Assembly (NCBI GenBank): GCA_947500965.1
Contig: CANMWW010000163.1
Span: 1 to 5,936 of the forward strand
Length of the DNA: 5,936 bases
Reading direction: 5' to 3'
DNA from: Alphaproteobacteria bacterium
GTDB taxonomy: Bacteria; Pseudomonadota; Alphaproteobacteria; CACIAM-22H2
Made by a program: the position numbers and the translations under genes
The notes under the pieces: generated by a model
Told to the model about the DNA's origin: nothing
The model's input: the letters and a program-made list of their open reading frames with translations, nothing else
Databases searched by the model: none
In this document: positions 1-5,844 of the stretch, one piece after another
How the letters are laid out: each line of letters begins with the position of its first letter
Position numbering within the stretch: the stretch's first letter is position 1

Positions 1-1
1 G

Positions 2-511
2 CCGAAGTCCGGGCGCTCCGGCGCGATGGTCTTCGTGACCGTGCGCCACCGCATCTTCTCGGGCGACGCGCTGGCGGTGGAGGAGGAGCACGACATCGTC
101 TATCGCGAGGCCCCGGCGCCGGGCGCCGCCGCGCCAGCGCCGGCCGCGCCGCCCGCCGCCGCGGCCGCCGCGCCCTGGACCGGCCGCGTCGTGCCGGACC
201 CGGTGATGCTCTTCCGCTACTCGGCGCTGACCGCGAACGGCCACCGCATCCACTACGACCATCCCTACGCGACCGGCGTCGAGGGCTACCCGGGCCTCGT
301 CTTCCACGGGCCGCTCACCGCGACGCTGCTGATGGCGCTGGCGGAGAAGGGGCTGGGCCGGCCGCTCGCGCGCTTCGAGTTCCGCAACCGCGCGCCGCTC
401 TTCGACGTCGCGCCGTTCACGCTCGCCGGCGCGCCGGATGGCGCGGGCGGCGCGCTGGCCTGGGCGATCGCGCCGTCCGGCGCGCTCGCGACCGAGGCCG
501 CGGCGGCATGA
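2..511 (+). CDS. MaoC/HTD2-like acyl-CoA hydratase (FAS1-like dehydratase family), 3' part
   Basis: The frame is open from the left edge (first whole codon at nt 2), so the N-terminus is missing. The ATG at nt 26 is internal: the codons before it read PKSGRSGA and continue into MVFVTVRH, a stretch typical of the end of the first hot-dog half in this family. After an Ala/Pro-rich linker (nt 110-175) the second half carries RYSALTANGHRIHYD (nt 215-259), in the place of the hydratase-2 active-site segment, then GYPGLVFHGPL. Known relatives hydrate or dehydrate CoA thioesters (mesaconyl-, itaconyl- or 3-hydroxyacyl-CoA-like) in the cytoplasm. The exact substrate cannot be read here. The TGA stop overlaps the next ATG by 4 nt, implying co-transcription and coupled translation. 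The family call is fairly sure; the specific reaction is not. Confidence 0.85.
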   Translation, partial: PKSGRSGAMVFVTVRHRIFSGDALAVEEEHDIVYREAPAPGAAAPAPAAPPAAAAAAPWTGRVVPDPVMLFRYSALTANGHRIHYDHPYATGVEGYPGLVFHGPLTATLLMALAEKGLGRPLARFEFRNRAPLFDVAPFTLAGAPDGAGGALAWAIAPSGALATEAAAA

Positions 512-1113
512 ACCGGTCGCGGCCGCGCATCGAGCTCGAGGCCGCGCCCGCCGCGCGCCGCGGCGCGACGCGCGCCTGCGACCATCCGGGCTGCGCGCTG
601 GGCGGCGAGTTCCGCGCGCCGCGCTCGCGGCGCGACCTCGGCGAGTTCTACTGGTTCTGCCTCGATCACGTGCGCGCCTACAACCAGGCCTGGGACTACT
701 ATCGCGGCATGTCGCCCGAGGAGATCGAGCGCGAGCGCCGCCGCGACACGGTGGGCCAGCGCCCGACCTGGCCCATGGGGCCGCGCGGCGAGGCCTTCAT
801 GCATGCGCGCATGCGTGGCATCGACCCCGACGCCATCGACGCGGCCCTGCGCCGCATGATGGGCGAGGACGACCCGCCGCCGCGTCGCGCGCGCCCGGCG
901 ACGCCGGAGGACGAGGCGCTGCGGGTGCTCGACCTCGCGCCCGGCGCTTCCTTCGAGGAGGTCAAGGCCCGCTACAAGGCCCTGGCCAAGCTCCACCACC
1001 CCGATGCGAACGGGGGCGACAAGGCTGCCGAAGAGCGGCTAAAATCCATCAACCAGGCATACACGCTCCTGAAATCGCAGGCGTTCGGCGCTCGTCAGGC
1101 GCCCAGCCGCTAG
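508..1113 (+). CDS. J-domain (DnaJ-like) protein with N-terminal Cys/His segment, upstream of cobS
   Basis: This is a 201-residue protein with a C-terminal J domain at about residues 135-190. The HPD tripeptide at 164-166, which activates the ATPase of DnaK/Hsp70, follows helix II (FEEVKARYKALAKL); INQAYTLLK marks the last helix. No G/F-rich region, DnaJ zinc-finger repeats or substrate-binding C-terminal domain is present, so it is a class C J protein. The N-terminal part has CDHPGC (24-29) and CLDH (51-54), four potential metal ligands (C24, C29, C51, H54), then an aromatic segment (YWFCLDHVRAYNQAWDYY). The middle (about 115-133) is Pro/Arg-rich and probably disordered. The ATG overlaps the upstream stop (ATGA) with GAGG 10 nt before it. 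From memory, similar small J proteins often precede cobS in alphaproteobacteria, which suggests a role near cobaltochelatase. The client is unknown. Confidence 0.9.
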   Translation: MNRSRPRIELEAAPAARRGATRACDHPGCALGGEFRAPRSRRDLGEFYWFCLDHVRAYNQAWDYYRGMSPEEIERERRRDTVGQRPTWPMGPRGEAFMHARMRGIDPDAIDAALRRMMGEDDPPPRRARPATPEDEALRVLDLAPGASFEEVKARYKALAKLHHPDANGGDKAAEERLKSINQAYTLLKSQAFGARQAPSR

Positions 1114-1181
1114 CCGCCCCGGCGGGCGCTTCCGCGGCCTCGGCAACTGCGTCCGGAACATGGATGACCGGCCACACCACT

Positions 1182-1197
1182 CGCGGCCCCGGCCGCG
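1182..1197 (+). repeat. Perfect 7-bp inverted repeat just upstream of the cobS RBS
   Basis: CGCGGCC (1182-1188) and its exact reverse complement GGCCGCG (1191-1197) flank a CC centre. In RNA it would fold as a 6-bp all-GC stem with a 4-nt loop. It ends 8 nt before the GAGGA of cobS. It could influence ribosome access or serve as an mRNA 5' stabiliser or an operator. In DNA this rich in GC, such short palindromes also arise by chance, so function is only a suggestion. Confidence 0.4.
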
Positions 1198-1205
1198 CCA
1201 CGTCC

Positions 1206-1210
1206 GAGGA
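1206..1210 (+). promoter_or_regulatory. Ribosome binding site deciding the cobS start
   Basis: GAGGA lies 9 nt before the ATG at 1220. This supports the start giving MATAQADAYVP over the in-frame ATG at 1160, which would add a 20-residue Arg/His/Pro-rich extension not expected for CobS. Confidence 0.7.
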
Positions 1211-1219
1211 TTGCACTCC

Positions 1220-2212
1220 ATGGCCACCGCCCAAGCCGACGCCTACGTGCCCAACCTGCCCGACACGAAGATCAAGGTGCGCGACGTCTTCGGGATCGAT
1301 TCCGACCTCGAGGTCCCGGCCTTCTCGAAGCCGAGCGACCACGTCCCCGCGCGCGACGAGGCCTATCGCTTCGACCGCGAGACCACCCTCGCGATCCTCG
1401 CGGGCTTCGCCTACAACCGCCGCGTCCTGATCCAGGGCTACCATGGCACCGGCAAGTCGACGCATATCGAGCAGGTCGCCTCGCGCCTCAACTGGCCCTG
1501 CATCCGCGTCAACCTCGACAGCCACATCAGCCGCATCGACCTCGTCGGCAAGGACGCGATCGTCCTCAAGGACGGCAAGCAGGTGACGGAGTTCCGCGAG
1601 GGCATCCTGCCCTGGGCGCTCCAGCATCCCTGCGCCCTCGTGTTCGACGAGTACGACGCCGGCCGCGCCGACGTGATGTTCGTGATCCAGCGCGTGCTCG
1701 AGGTCGAGGGCAAGCTCACGCTGCTCGACCAGAACCGCGTCATCCGCCCGCACGCCGGCTTCCGCCTCTTCGCGACCGCGAACACGGTCGGCCTCGGCGA
1801 CACGACGGGCCTCTACCATGGCACGCAGCAGATCAACCAGGGCCAGATGGACCGCTGGAACATCGTCGCGACGCTGAACTACCTGCCGCACGACGAGGAG
1901 GTGCGGATCGTCGCCGCCAAGAGCCCGACCTGGGACAACGCGGAGGGACGCAAGGTCCTCGCGAACATGGTCGCGCTCGCGGACCTCACCCGCGCCGGCT
2001 TCGTGGCGGGCGACCTGTCGACGGTCATGAGCCCGCGCACCGTCATCACCTGGGCCGAGAACGCCCGCATCTTCAACGACGTCGGCTTCGCCTTCCGCAT
2101 CAGCTTCCTCAACAAGTGCGACGAGGTCGAGCGCGCGACGGTGGCCGAGTACTACCAGCGCTGCTTCGGCGCCGAGCTCGACATGGGCTCGGGCAAGGCG
2201 CGCCTGGCCTGA
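1220..2212 (+). CDS. cobS: Cobaltochelatase AAA+ subunit CobS
   Basis: CobS is the AAA+ ATPase of the class I, ATP-dependent cobaltochelatase (CobN-CobS-CobT), which inserts Co2+ into hydrogenobyrinic acid a,c-diamide in the aerobic cobalamin pathway; it acts in the cytoplasm. At 330 residues it matches the family's usual length (about 330). Visible motifs are Walker A GYHGTGKST (73-81), Walker B ALVFDEYDAG with D143/E144, a sensor-1-like Asn in FATANT (N188), a candidate arginine finger in QMDRW (R212), and a sensor-2-like SPR (271-273). The segment before Walker A (VRDVFGIDSDLEVPAF) is also typical of CobS. The start at 1220 is chosen on GAGGA at 9-nt spacing and on length. cobT follows after 28 nt, so the two subunits are very probably co-expressed. 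Nothing is truncated. Identification is secure; the finger and sensor assignments are inferred from position. Confidence 0.97.
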   Translation: MATAQADAYVPNLPDTKIKVRDVFGIDSDLEVPAFSKPSDHVPARDEAYRFDRETTLAILAGFAYNRRVLIQGYHGTGKSTHIEQVASRLNWPCIRVNLDSHISRIDLVGKDAIVLKDGKQVTEFREGILPWALQHPCALVFDEYDAGRADVMFVIQRVLEVEGKLTLLDQNRVIRPHAGFRLFATANTVGLGDTTGLYHGTQQINQGQMDRWNIVATLNYLPHDEEVRIVAAKSPTWDNAEGRKVLANMVALADLTRAGFVAGDLSTVMSPRTVITWAENARIFNDVGFAFRISFLNKCDEVERATVAEYYQRCFGAELDMGSGKARLA

Positions 2213-2240
2213 GGGCGGCTGCAGGCCGCGCGGGACCGAC

Positions 2241-4103
2241 ATGGCAGGCAAGCCCAACGAGGGGCCGGTCGAGGCGTTCCGGCAGGTGACCGGCGCCGCG
2301 ATGCGCGCCATCGCGCGCGACCCCGAGCTGCAGGTCGCCTTCGCCCCCGAGCCCGCGTCGCTGCGCGGCAAGGAGGCCCGGCTTCCGGCGCCCTCGCGCG
2401 AGATCGCGCGCGAGGAGATGGCGATCATCCGCGGCGAGGCCGACGCGATCAGCCTCAAGCTCCGCTTCCACGACGAGGCGCTGCACCGCCGCCGCGCGCC
2501 CTCGGGCTCGATGGCGCGGCAGGTGTTCAACGCCGTGGAGCAGGCGCGCTGCGAGGCGCGCGGCGCGCTGCGCATGCAGGGGACGGCGCGCAACCTCGCC
2601 GCCGCCTCCGAGGAGCGCTGCCGCACCCAGGGCTTCGCGCGCGTGACCGACCGCGACGCGGCGCCGCTGGTGGAGGTGGTCGGCCTGCTCGCGCGCGAGG
2701 CCTTCGCCGGCCAGCCCGTGCCGCAGGTCGCGCGCAAGATGGTCGACCTCTGGCGCCCGTGGATCGAGTCCAAGGCCGGCACCGACTTCGATCGCCTGTC
2801 GAAGGTCCTCGAGGACCAGTCGGCCTTCGCCGAGCTCGCGCGCCGGCTGATCGAGGACCTCGAGCTCGGCGAGGCCGATGCCACCGAGTCCGAGGCCGAG
2901 GACGACCAGGGCCAGGGCCAGCAGGAGCAGGACCAGTCCCAGCAGGGCACGGAGGGCGAGGCCGAGCAGGACTCCTCCGACGACGGCATGAGCGGCGAAA
3001 GCCGCGAGGAGGCCGGCGACGCGGGCGAGGAGGGCGCGGCCGAGGACGCCGAGGGCGAGGAAGGCATGGGCATGGGCGAGGACGGGCCCGAGCGCCCGGG
3101 CCGTCGCTGGCGCCCGCAGAACGACTGGTCGGGCCAGAACGCGGTGCCCAGCTACAAGTCCTTCACCACCGACTTCGACGAGGTCGTCGACGCGGAGTCG
3201 CTGTGCGACGCCGAGGAGCTGGCGCGGCTGCGCCTGCAACTCGACCAGCAGCTGGGCCACCTTCAGAGCGTGATCGGGCGGCTCGCGAACCGCCTGCAGC
3301 GCCGCCTGCTGGCCAAGCAGAACCGCTCCTGGGAATTCGACCTCGAGGAGGGGATGCTCGACGCGGCGCGGCTGTCGCGCGTCGTGACCAACCCCGCCTA
3401 CCCGCTGTCCTACAAGCGCGAGCGCGACACCGAGTTCCGCGACACGGTCGTCGGGCTGCTGATCGACAATTCGGGCTCGATGCGCGGGCGCCCGATCACC
3501 GTCGCGGCGATGTCGGCCGACATCCTCGCGCGCACGCTCGAGCGCTGCGGCGTGAAGGTCGAGATCCTCGGCTTCACGACCCGCGCGTGGAAGGGCGGGC
3601 AGGGACGCGAGCGCTGGCTCGCCGCCGGCAAGCCGTCGAACCCGGGCCGCCTCAACGACCTGCGCCACATCGTCTACAAGTCCGCCGACGCGCCCTGGCG
3701 CCGCGCGCGCCGCTCGCTCGGGCTGATGCTGCGCGAGGGGCTGCTCAAGGAGAACATCGACGGCGAGGCGCTGCTCTGGGCGCATGACCGCCTGCTGCCG
3801 CGCACGGAGAAGCGCAAGATCCTGATGGTCATCAGCGATGGCGCGCCGGTCGACGACTCCACGCTGTCGGTCAATCCCGGCAACTACCTCGAGAAGCACC
3901 TGCGCGAGGTCATCGACTACATCGAGACGCGCTCGCCGGTGGAGCTGACCGCGATCGGCATCGGCCACGACGTGACGCGCTACTACCGGCGCGCCGTCAC
4001 CATCGTCGACGCCGAGCAGCTCGGCGGCACGATGCTCGAGAAGCTGGCCGAGCTCTTCGACGAGGACGAGCAGCCGGCCGCGCGCGGCCGCCGTCGGGCC
4101 TGA
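2241..4103 (+). CDS. cobT: Cobaltochelatase VWA-domain subunit CobT
   Basis: CobT forms a two-ring chaperone-like motor with CobS that acts on CobN during cobalt insertion, analogous to BchD/ChlD in magnesium chelatase. At 620 residues it is close to the family's usual length (about 630). Layout: an N-terminal helical region (about 1-205), a highly acidic, Gln/Gly-rich linker (about 211-284), a connector with YKSFTTDFDEVVDAE (305-319), and a C-terminal von Willebrand factor A domain (about 400-610). The MIDAS metal site is visible as DNSGS (D409, S411, S413), with a GFTT loop (444-447) as the likely Thr ligand and SDG (532-534) as the Asp ligand. The C-terminus ends in a short basic tail. The start has only a weak GGGA five nt upstream, so translation may be partly coupled to cobS, 28 nt away. 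CobN is not in the window. Confidence 0.97.
   Translation: MAGKPNEGPVEAFRQVTGAAMRAIARDPELQVAFAPEPASLRGKEARLPAPSREIAREEMAIIRGEADAISLKLRFHDEALHRRRAPSGSMARQVFNAVEQARCEARGALRMQGTARNLAAASEERCRTQGFARVTDRDAAPLVEVVGLLAREAFAGQPVPQVARKMVDLWRPWIESKAGTDFDRLSKVLEDQSAFAELARRLIEDLELGEADATESEAEDDQGQGQQEQDQSQQGTEGEAEQDSSDDGMSGESREEAGDAGEEGAAEDAEGEEGMGMGEDGPERPGRRWRPQNDWSGQNAVPSYKSFTTDFDEVVDAESLCDAEELARLRLQLDQQLGHLQSVIGRLANRLQRRLLAKQNRSWEFDLEEGMLDAARLSRVVTNPAYPLSYKRERDTEFRDTVVGLLIDNSGSMRGRPITVAAMSADILARTLERCGVKVEILGFTTRAWKGGQGRERWLAAGKPSNPGRLNDLRHIVYKSADAPWRRARRSLGLMLREGLLKENIDGEALLWAHDRLLPRTEKRKILMVISDGAPVDDSTLSVNPGNYLEKHLREVIDYIETRSPVELTAIGIGHDVTRYYRRAVTIVDAEQLGGTMLEKLAELFDEDEQPAARGRRRA
2871..3092 (+). other. 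Acidic low-complexity linker of CobT
   Basis: Residues 211-284 are almost entirely Glu, Asp, Gln, Gly, Ser and Ala, including GQGQQEQDQSQQG and later EEG/EDAEGEEG runs. It separates the N-terminal part from the VWA half. An acidic linker at this place is a known feature of CobT and of BchD/ChlD. It is probably disordered, and its DNA is repetitive (gag/gcc/gac codons), so its length probably varies between relatives. Confidence 0.85.
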
Positions 4104-4183
4104 GCACCGGCGCGGCGTCGCGGCGGTCGACAGCCGGGCCGGCGCGGGCGCATCCTCGCGCCCAGCCGCCCCGGAGTCCGACC
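4104..4183 (+). other. Intergenic gap cobT to nucleotidase, with a small GC hairpin
   Basis: This 80-bp gap contains GGGCGC (4146-4151), a 6-nt loop, and GCGCCC (4158-4163), a 6-bp stem. No T-run follows, so it is not a canonical intrinsic terminator. GGAG at 4173-4176, 7 nt before the ATG at 4184, is the ribosome binding site of the next gene. No promoter is convincing by eye. Whether transcription continues from cobT is open. Confidence 0.4.
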
Positions 4184-5800
4184 ATGCGCCCGACCCGCCT
4201 CCTCGCCGCGCTCCTTCTCTGCCTCGCCGCGGCGCAGGGCCTCGCCCAGCCGCAGGCGCCTGAGCGCTGGACGCTCACGATCCTCCATTCCAACGACGTG
4301 CATTCCCGCCTGCAGCCGGTGAACCGCTTCGATTCGACCTGCACCGCGAAGGAGCAGGAGGAGAGGCAGTGCCTCGGCGGCATGGCGCGCCTCGCGCACC
4401 GGGCGCACGCGATCATCGACGAGGTGGAGGCCGCCCGGGGCAACGTCGTCTTCCTCGACGCCGGCGACCAGTTCCAGGGCTCGCTCTTCTACACGCACCA
4501 CAAGGGCGCGGCCGAGCTCGCGGTCATGAACCTCCTGCGCTACGACGCCATGGCGCTCGGCAACCACGAGTTCGATGGCGGCCCCGCGCAGCTCGCGGCC
4601 TTCATCCGCGGCGCGCGCTTCCCCGTGCTTGGCACGAACATCGACGCCTCGGGCGACGCCGACCTGCGCGGGCTCGTGCGCGACGCGGTCGTGCTGGAGC
4701 GCGGCGGTCGCCGGATCGGCATCTTCGGCCTGACGACCGAGGACACGCCGTCCATCTCATCGCCCGGGCCGGGGCTGCGCTTCCTGCGTGCCGAGGACGC
4801 GGCGCGCCCGGTGGTCGAGCGGCTGCGGCGCGAGGGCGTCGACGTCGTGGTGGCGCTGTCGCACATGGGCATCGCGCGCGACCGCGCGCTCGCCGCGGCG
4901 GTCGACGGGATCGACGTCATCGTCGGCGGGCACAGCCACACGCTGCTCTCCAACTCGGCGCCGAACGCCGAGGGGCCATATCCCGTGGTGGCGCGGTCGC
5001 CCGGCGGGCAGGCCGTGCTCGTCGTCCAGGCCTATGCCTACACGCGCTTCCTCGGGCGCCTCGACGTCGCCTTCGATCGCGCGGGCGTGCCGGTGGCGTG
5101 GACCGGCGACACGATCCCGCTGGCCGGGGACGTCCCGCAGGACCCGCGCGTCGCCGCCGAGGTGGCGCGCCTCGCCGAGCCGCTGGAGGCGCTGCGCACG
5201 AAGGTGATCGGCACCACGGCCGTCGAACTCCCGCACGCTGATTGCCGTCGCGGCGAATGCCTCGTCGGCAACGTCGTCGCCGACGCGGTGCTGGAGAAGG
5301 TGCGCCACCTCGGCGTCACCGCGGCGATCCAGAATGGCGGCGGGCTGCGCGCGTCGATCCCGAGGGGCGACGTGACGATGGGCCAGGTGCTGACCGTGCT
5401 GCCCTTCCAGAACACGATCGCGACGCTGGCGATCAGGGGCCGCGACCTCGTCGCCGCGCTCGAGAACGGCGTCGGCGCGTCCGAGTCCGGCTCCGGCAGG
5501 TTCCCGCAGGTCGCGGGCATGCGCTTCTCCTGGGATCCCGCCGCGCCCGCAGGGGCGCGCATCGTCGCGGTCGAGATGCGCGACGCGGGCGGCACCTACG
5601 CGCCGCTCGACCCCGACGCGACCTACCGGATCGCCACCAACCATTTCATGCGCCGCGGCGGCGACGGCTATGCCGCGCTGCGCGATCGCGCCATCGATCC
5701 CTATGATTTCGGCCCCGGCTTGGAAGAGGCGCTGGCGGCCTATATCGAGGCGCGCTCGCCGCTCCACGCGGGCCTCGAGGGCCGCATCAGGACGAAATGA
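4184..5800 (+). CDS. Secreted bifunctional metallophosphatase/5'-nucleotidase (UshA/CD73-like)
   Basis: This predicted periplasmic phosphoesterase would release phosphate from nucleotides or related esters using two metal ions. At 538 residues it has the full family length. A Sec signal peptide is clear (MRPTR, hydrophobic LLAALLLCLAAA, likely cleavage after A21). The N-terminal calcineurin-like domain shows every metal-binding block: NDVH (D38, H40), DAGDQ (D92), GNHE (N127, H128), SHMG (H227) and GGHSH (H250, H252). The C-terminal 5'-nucleotidase domain has NGGGLRASIPRGD (384-396), LPFQN with F408, a candidate base-stacking residue, and GGDGY (492-496). Cysteine pairs C53/C63 and C354/C359 sit where human CD73 has disulfides. 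The start is supported by GGAG at 7 nt. UshA, CpdB-like or phosphate-scavenging roles are all possible; the substrate is not readable. No link to cobalamin is evident beyond position. Confidence 0.93.
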   Translation: MRPTRLLAALLLCLAAAQGLAQPQAPERWTLTILHSNDVHSRLQPVNRFDSTCTAKEQEERQCLGGMARLAHRAHAIIDEVEAARGNVVFLDAGDQFQGSLFYTHHKGAAELAVMNLLRYDAMALGNHEFDGGPAQLAAFIRGARFPVLGTNIDASGDADLRGLVRDAVVLERGGRRIGIFGLTTEDTPSISSPGPGLRFLRAEDAARPVVERLRREGVDVVVALSHMGIARDRALAAAVDGIDVIVGGHSHTLLSNSAPNAEGPYPVVARSPGGQAVLVVQAYAYTRFLGRLDVAFDRAGVPVAWTGDTIPLAGDVPQDPRVAAEVARLAEPLEALRTKVIGTTAVELPHADCRRGECLVGNVVADAVLEKVRHLGVTAAIQNGGGLRASIPRGDVTMGQVLTVLPFQNTIATLAIRGRDLVAALENGVGASESGSGRFPQVAGMRFSWDPAAPAGARIVAVEMRDAGGTYAPLDPDATYRIATNHFMRRGGDGYAALRDRAIDPYDFGPGLEEALAAYIEARSPLHAGLEGRIRTK

Positions 5801-5806
5801 GCCACC

Positions 5807-5823
5807 GGCGGCGGGACGCCGCC
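5807..5823 (+). other. Perfect 7-bp GC hairpin between the nucleotidase and the next gene
   Basis: GGCGGCG (5807-5813), GGA loop, CGCCGCC (5817-5823). The stem starts 6 nt after the nucleotidase TGA and ends 6 nt before the AGGAGG of the next gene. No T-run follows, so it is not a standard intrinsic terminator. It might protect the upstream mRNA 3' end or modulate read-through; this is inference. Confidence 0.5.
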
Positions 5824-5829
5824 TCCACC

Positions 5830-5835
5830 AGGAGG
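5830..5835 (+). promoter_or_regulatory. Strong ribosome binding site for the last gene
   Basis: AGGAGG lies 9 nt before the ATG at 5845. It is the best Shine-Dalgarno match in the window and fixes the start of the partial gene at the right edge. Confidence 0.75.
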
Positions 5836-5844
5836 ACCACGACG

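Larger units (their letters stand above)
1114..1219 (+). promoter_or_regulatory. Intergenic leader before cobS
   Basis: This 106-bp gap holds two GC-rich inverted repeats (around 1114-1127 and 1182-1197) and the cobS ribosome binding site. I see no T-run for an intrinsic terminator and no clear -35/-10 pair. The gap is also too short for a complete cobalamin riboswitch, and no B12-box-like segment is apparent. cobS may be read through from the J-domain gene or from a promoter inside it. Confidence 0.4.

Noticed and set aside
1160..1219. N-terminally extended CobS starting at the ATG at 1160
   Set aside because: The extra 20 residues are Arg/His/Pro-rich and atypical, while the ATG at 1220 has GAGGA at 9-nt spacing and gives the usual CobS length.
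1114..1219. Cobalamin riboswitch upstream of cobS
   Set aside because: The gap is only 106 bp and I find no B12-box-like conserved segment; the aptamer alone is normally considerably longer.
438..1430. Plus-strand open frame of 330 codons crossing the hydratase, J-domain gene and cobS
   Set aside because: It crosses three better-supported genes in another frame and is Arg/Pro/Ala-rich with no domain.
1049..3073. Minus-strand open frame of 674 codons across the J-domain gene end, cobS and cobT
   Set aside because: It is antisense to CobS and CobT with their diagnostic motifs. Its composition (Ser/Arg/Ala-rich, then His/Asp/Arg/Val-rich) is typical of a shadow frame in GC-rich DNA, and no domain is recognisable.
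2109..3968. Minus-strand open frame of 619 codons opposite cobT
   Set aside because: It is a shadow of cobT: low-complexity Ala/Arg/Leu/Val sequence without motifs. The sense frame has an intact VWA domain and MIDAS site.
1220..4103. A MoxR/VWA-type or other novel AAA+/VWA system in place of cobaltochelatase
   Set aside because: Both proteins match CobS and CobT in length and in family-typical segments beyond the generic AAA+ and VWA motifs, so a known function explains them.
4146..4163. Intrinsic terminator after cobT
   Set aside because: The 6-bp GC stem is not followed by a run of T, so a terminator call is not supported.
4757..5767. Minus-strand open frame of 336 codons opposite the nucleotidase
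   Set aside because: The sense strand encodes a complete metallophosphatase with every metal-ligand block; the antisense frame has no recognisable motif.
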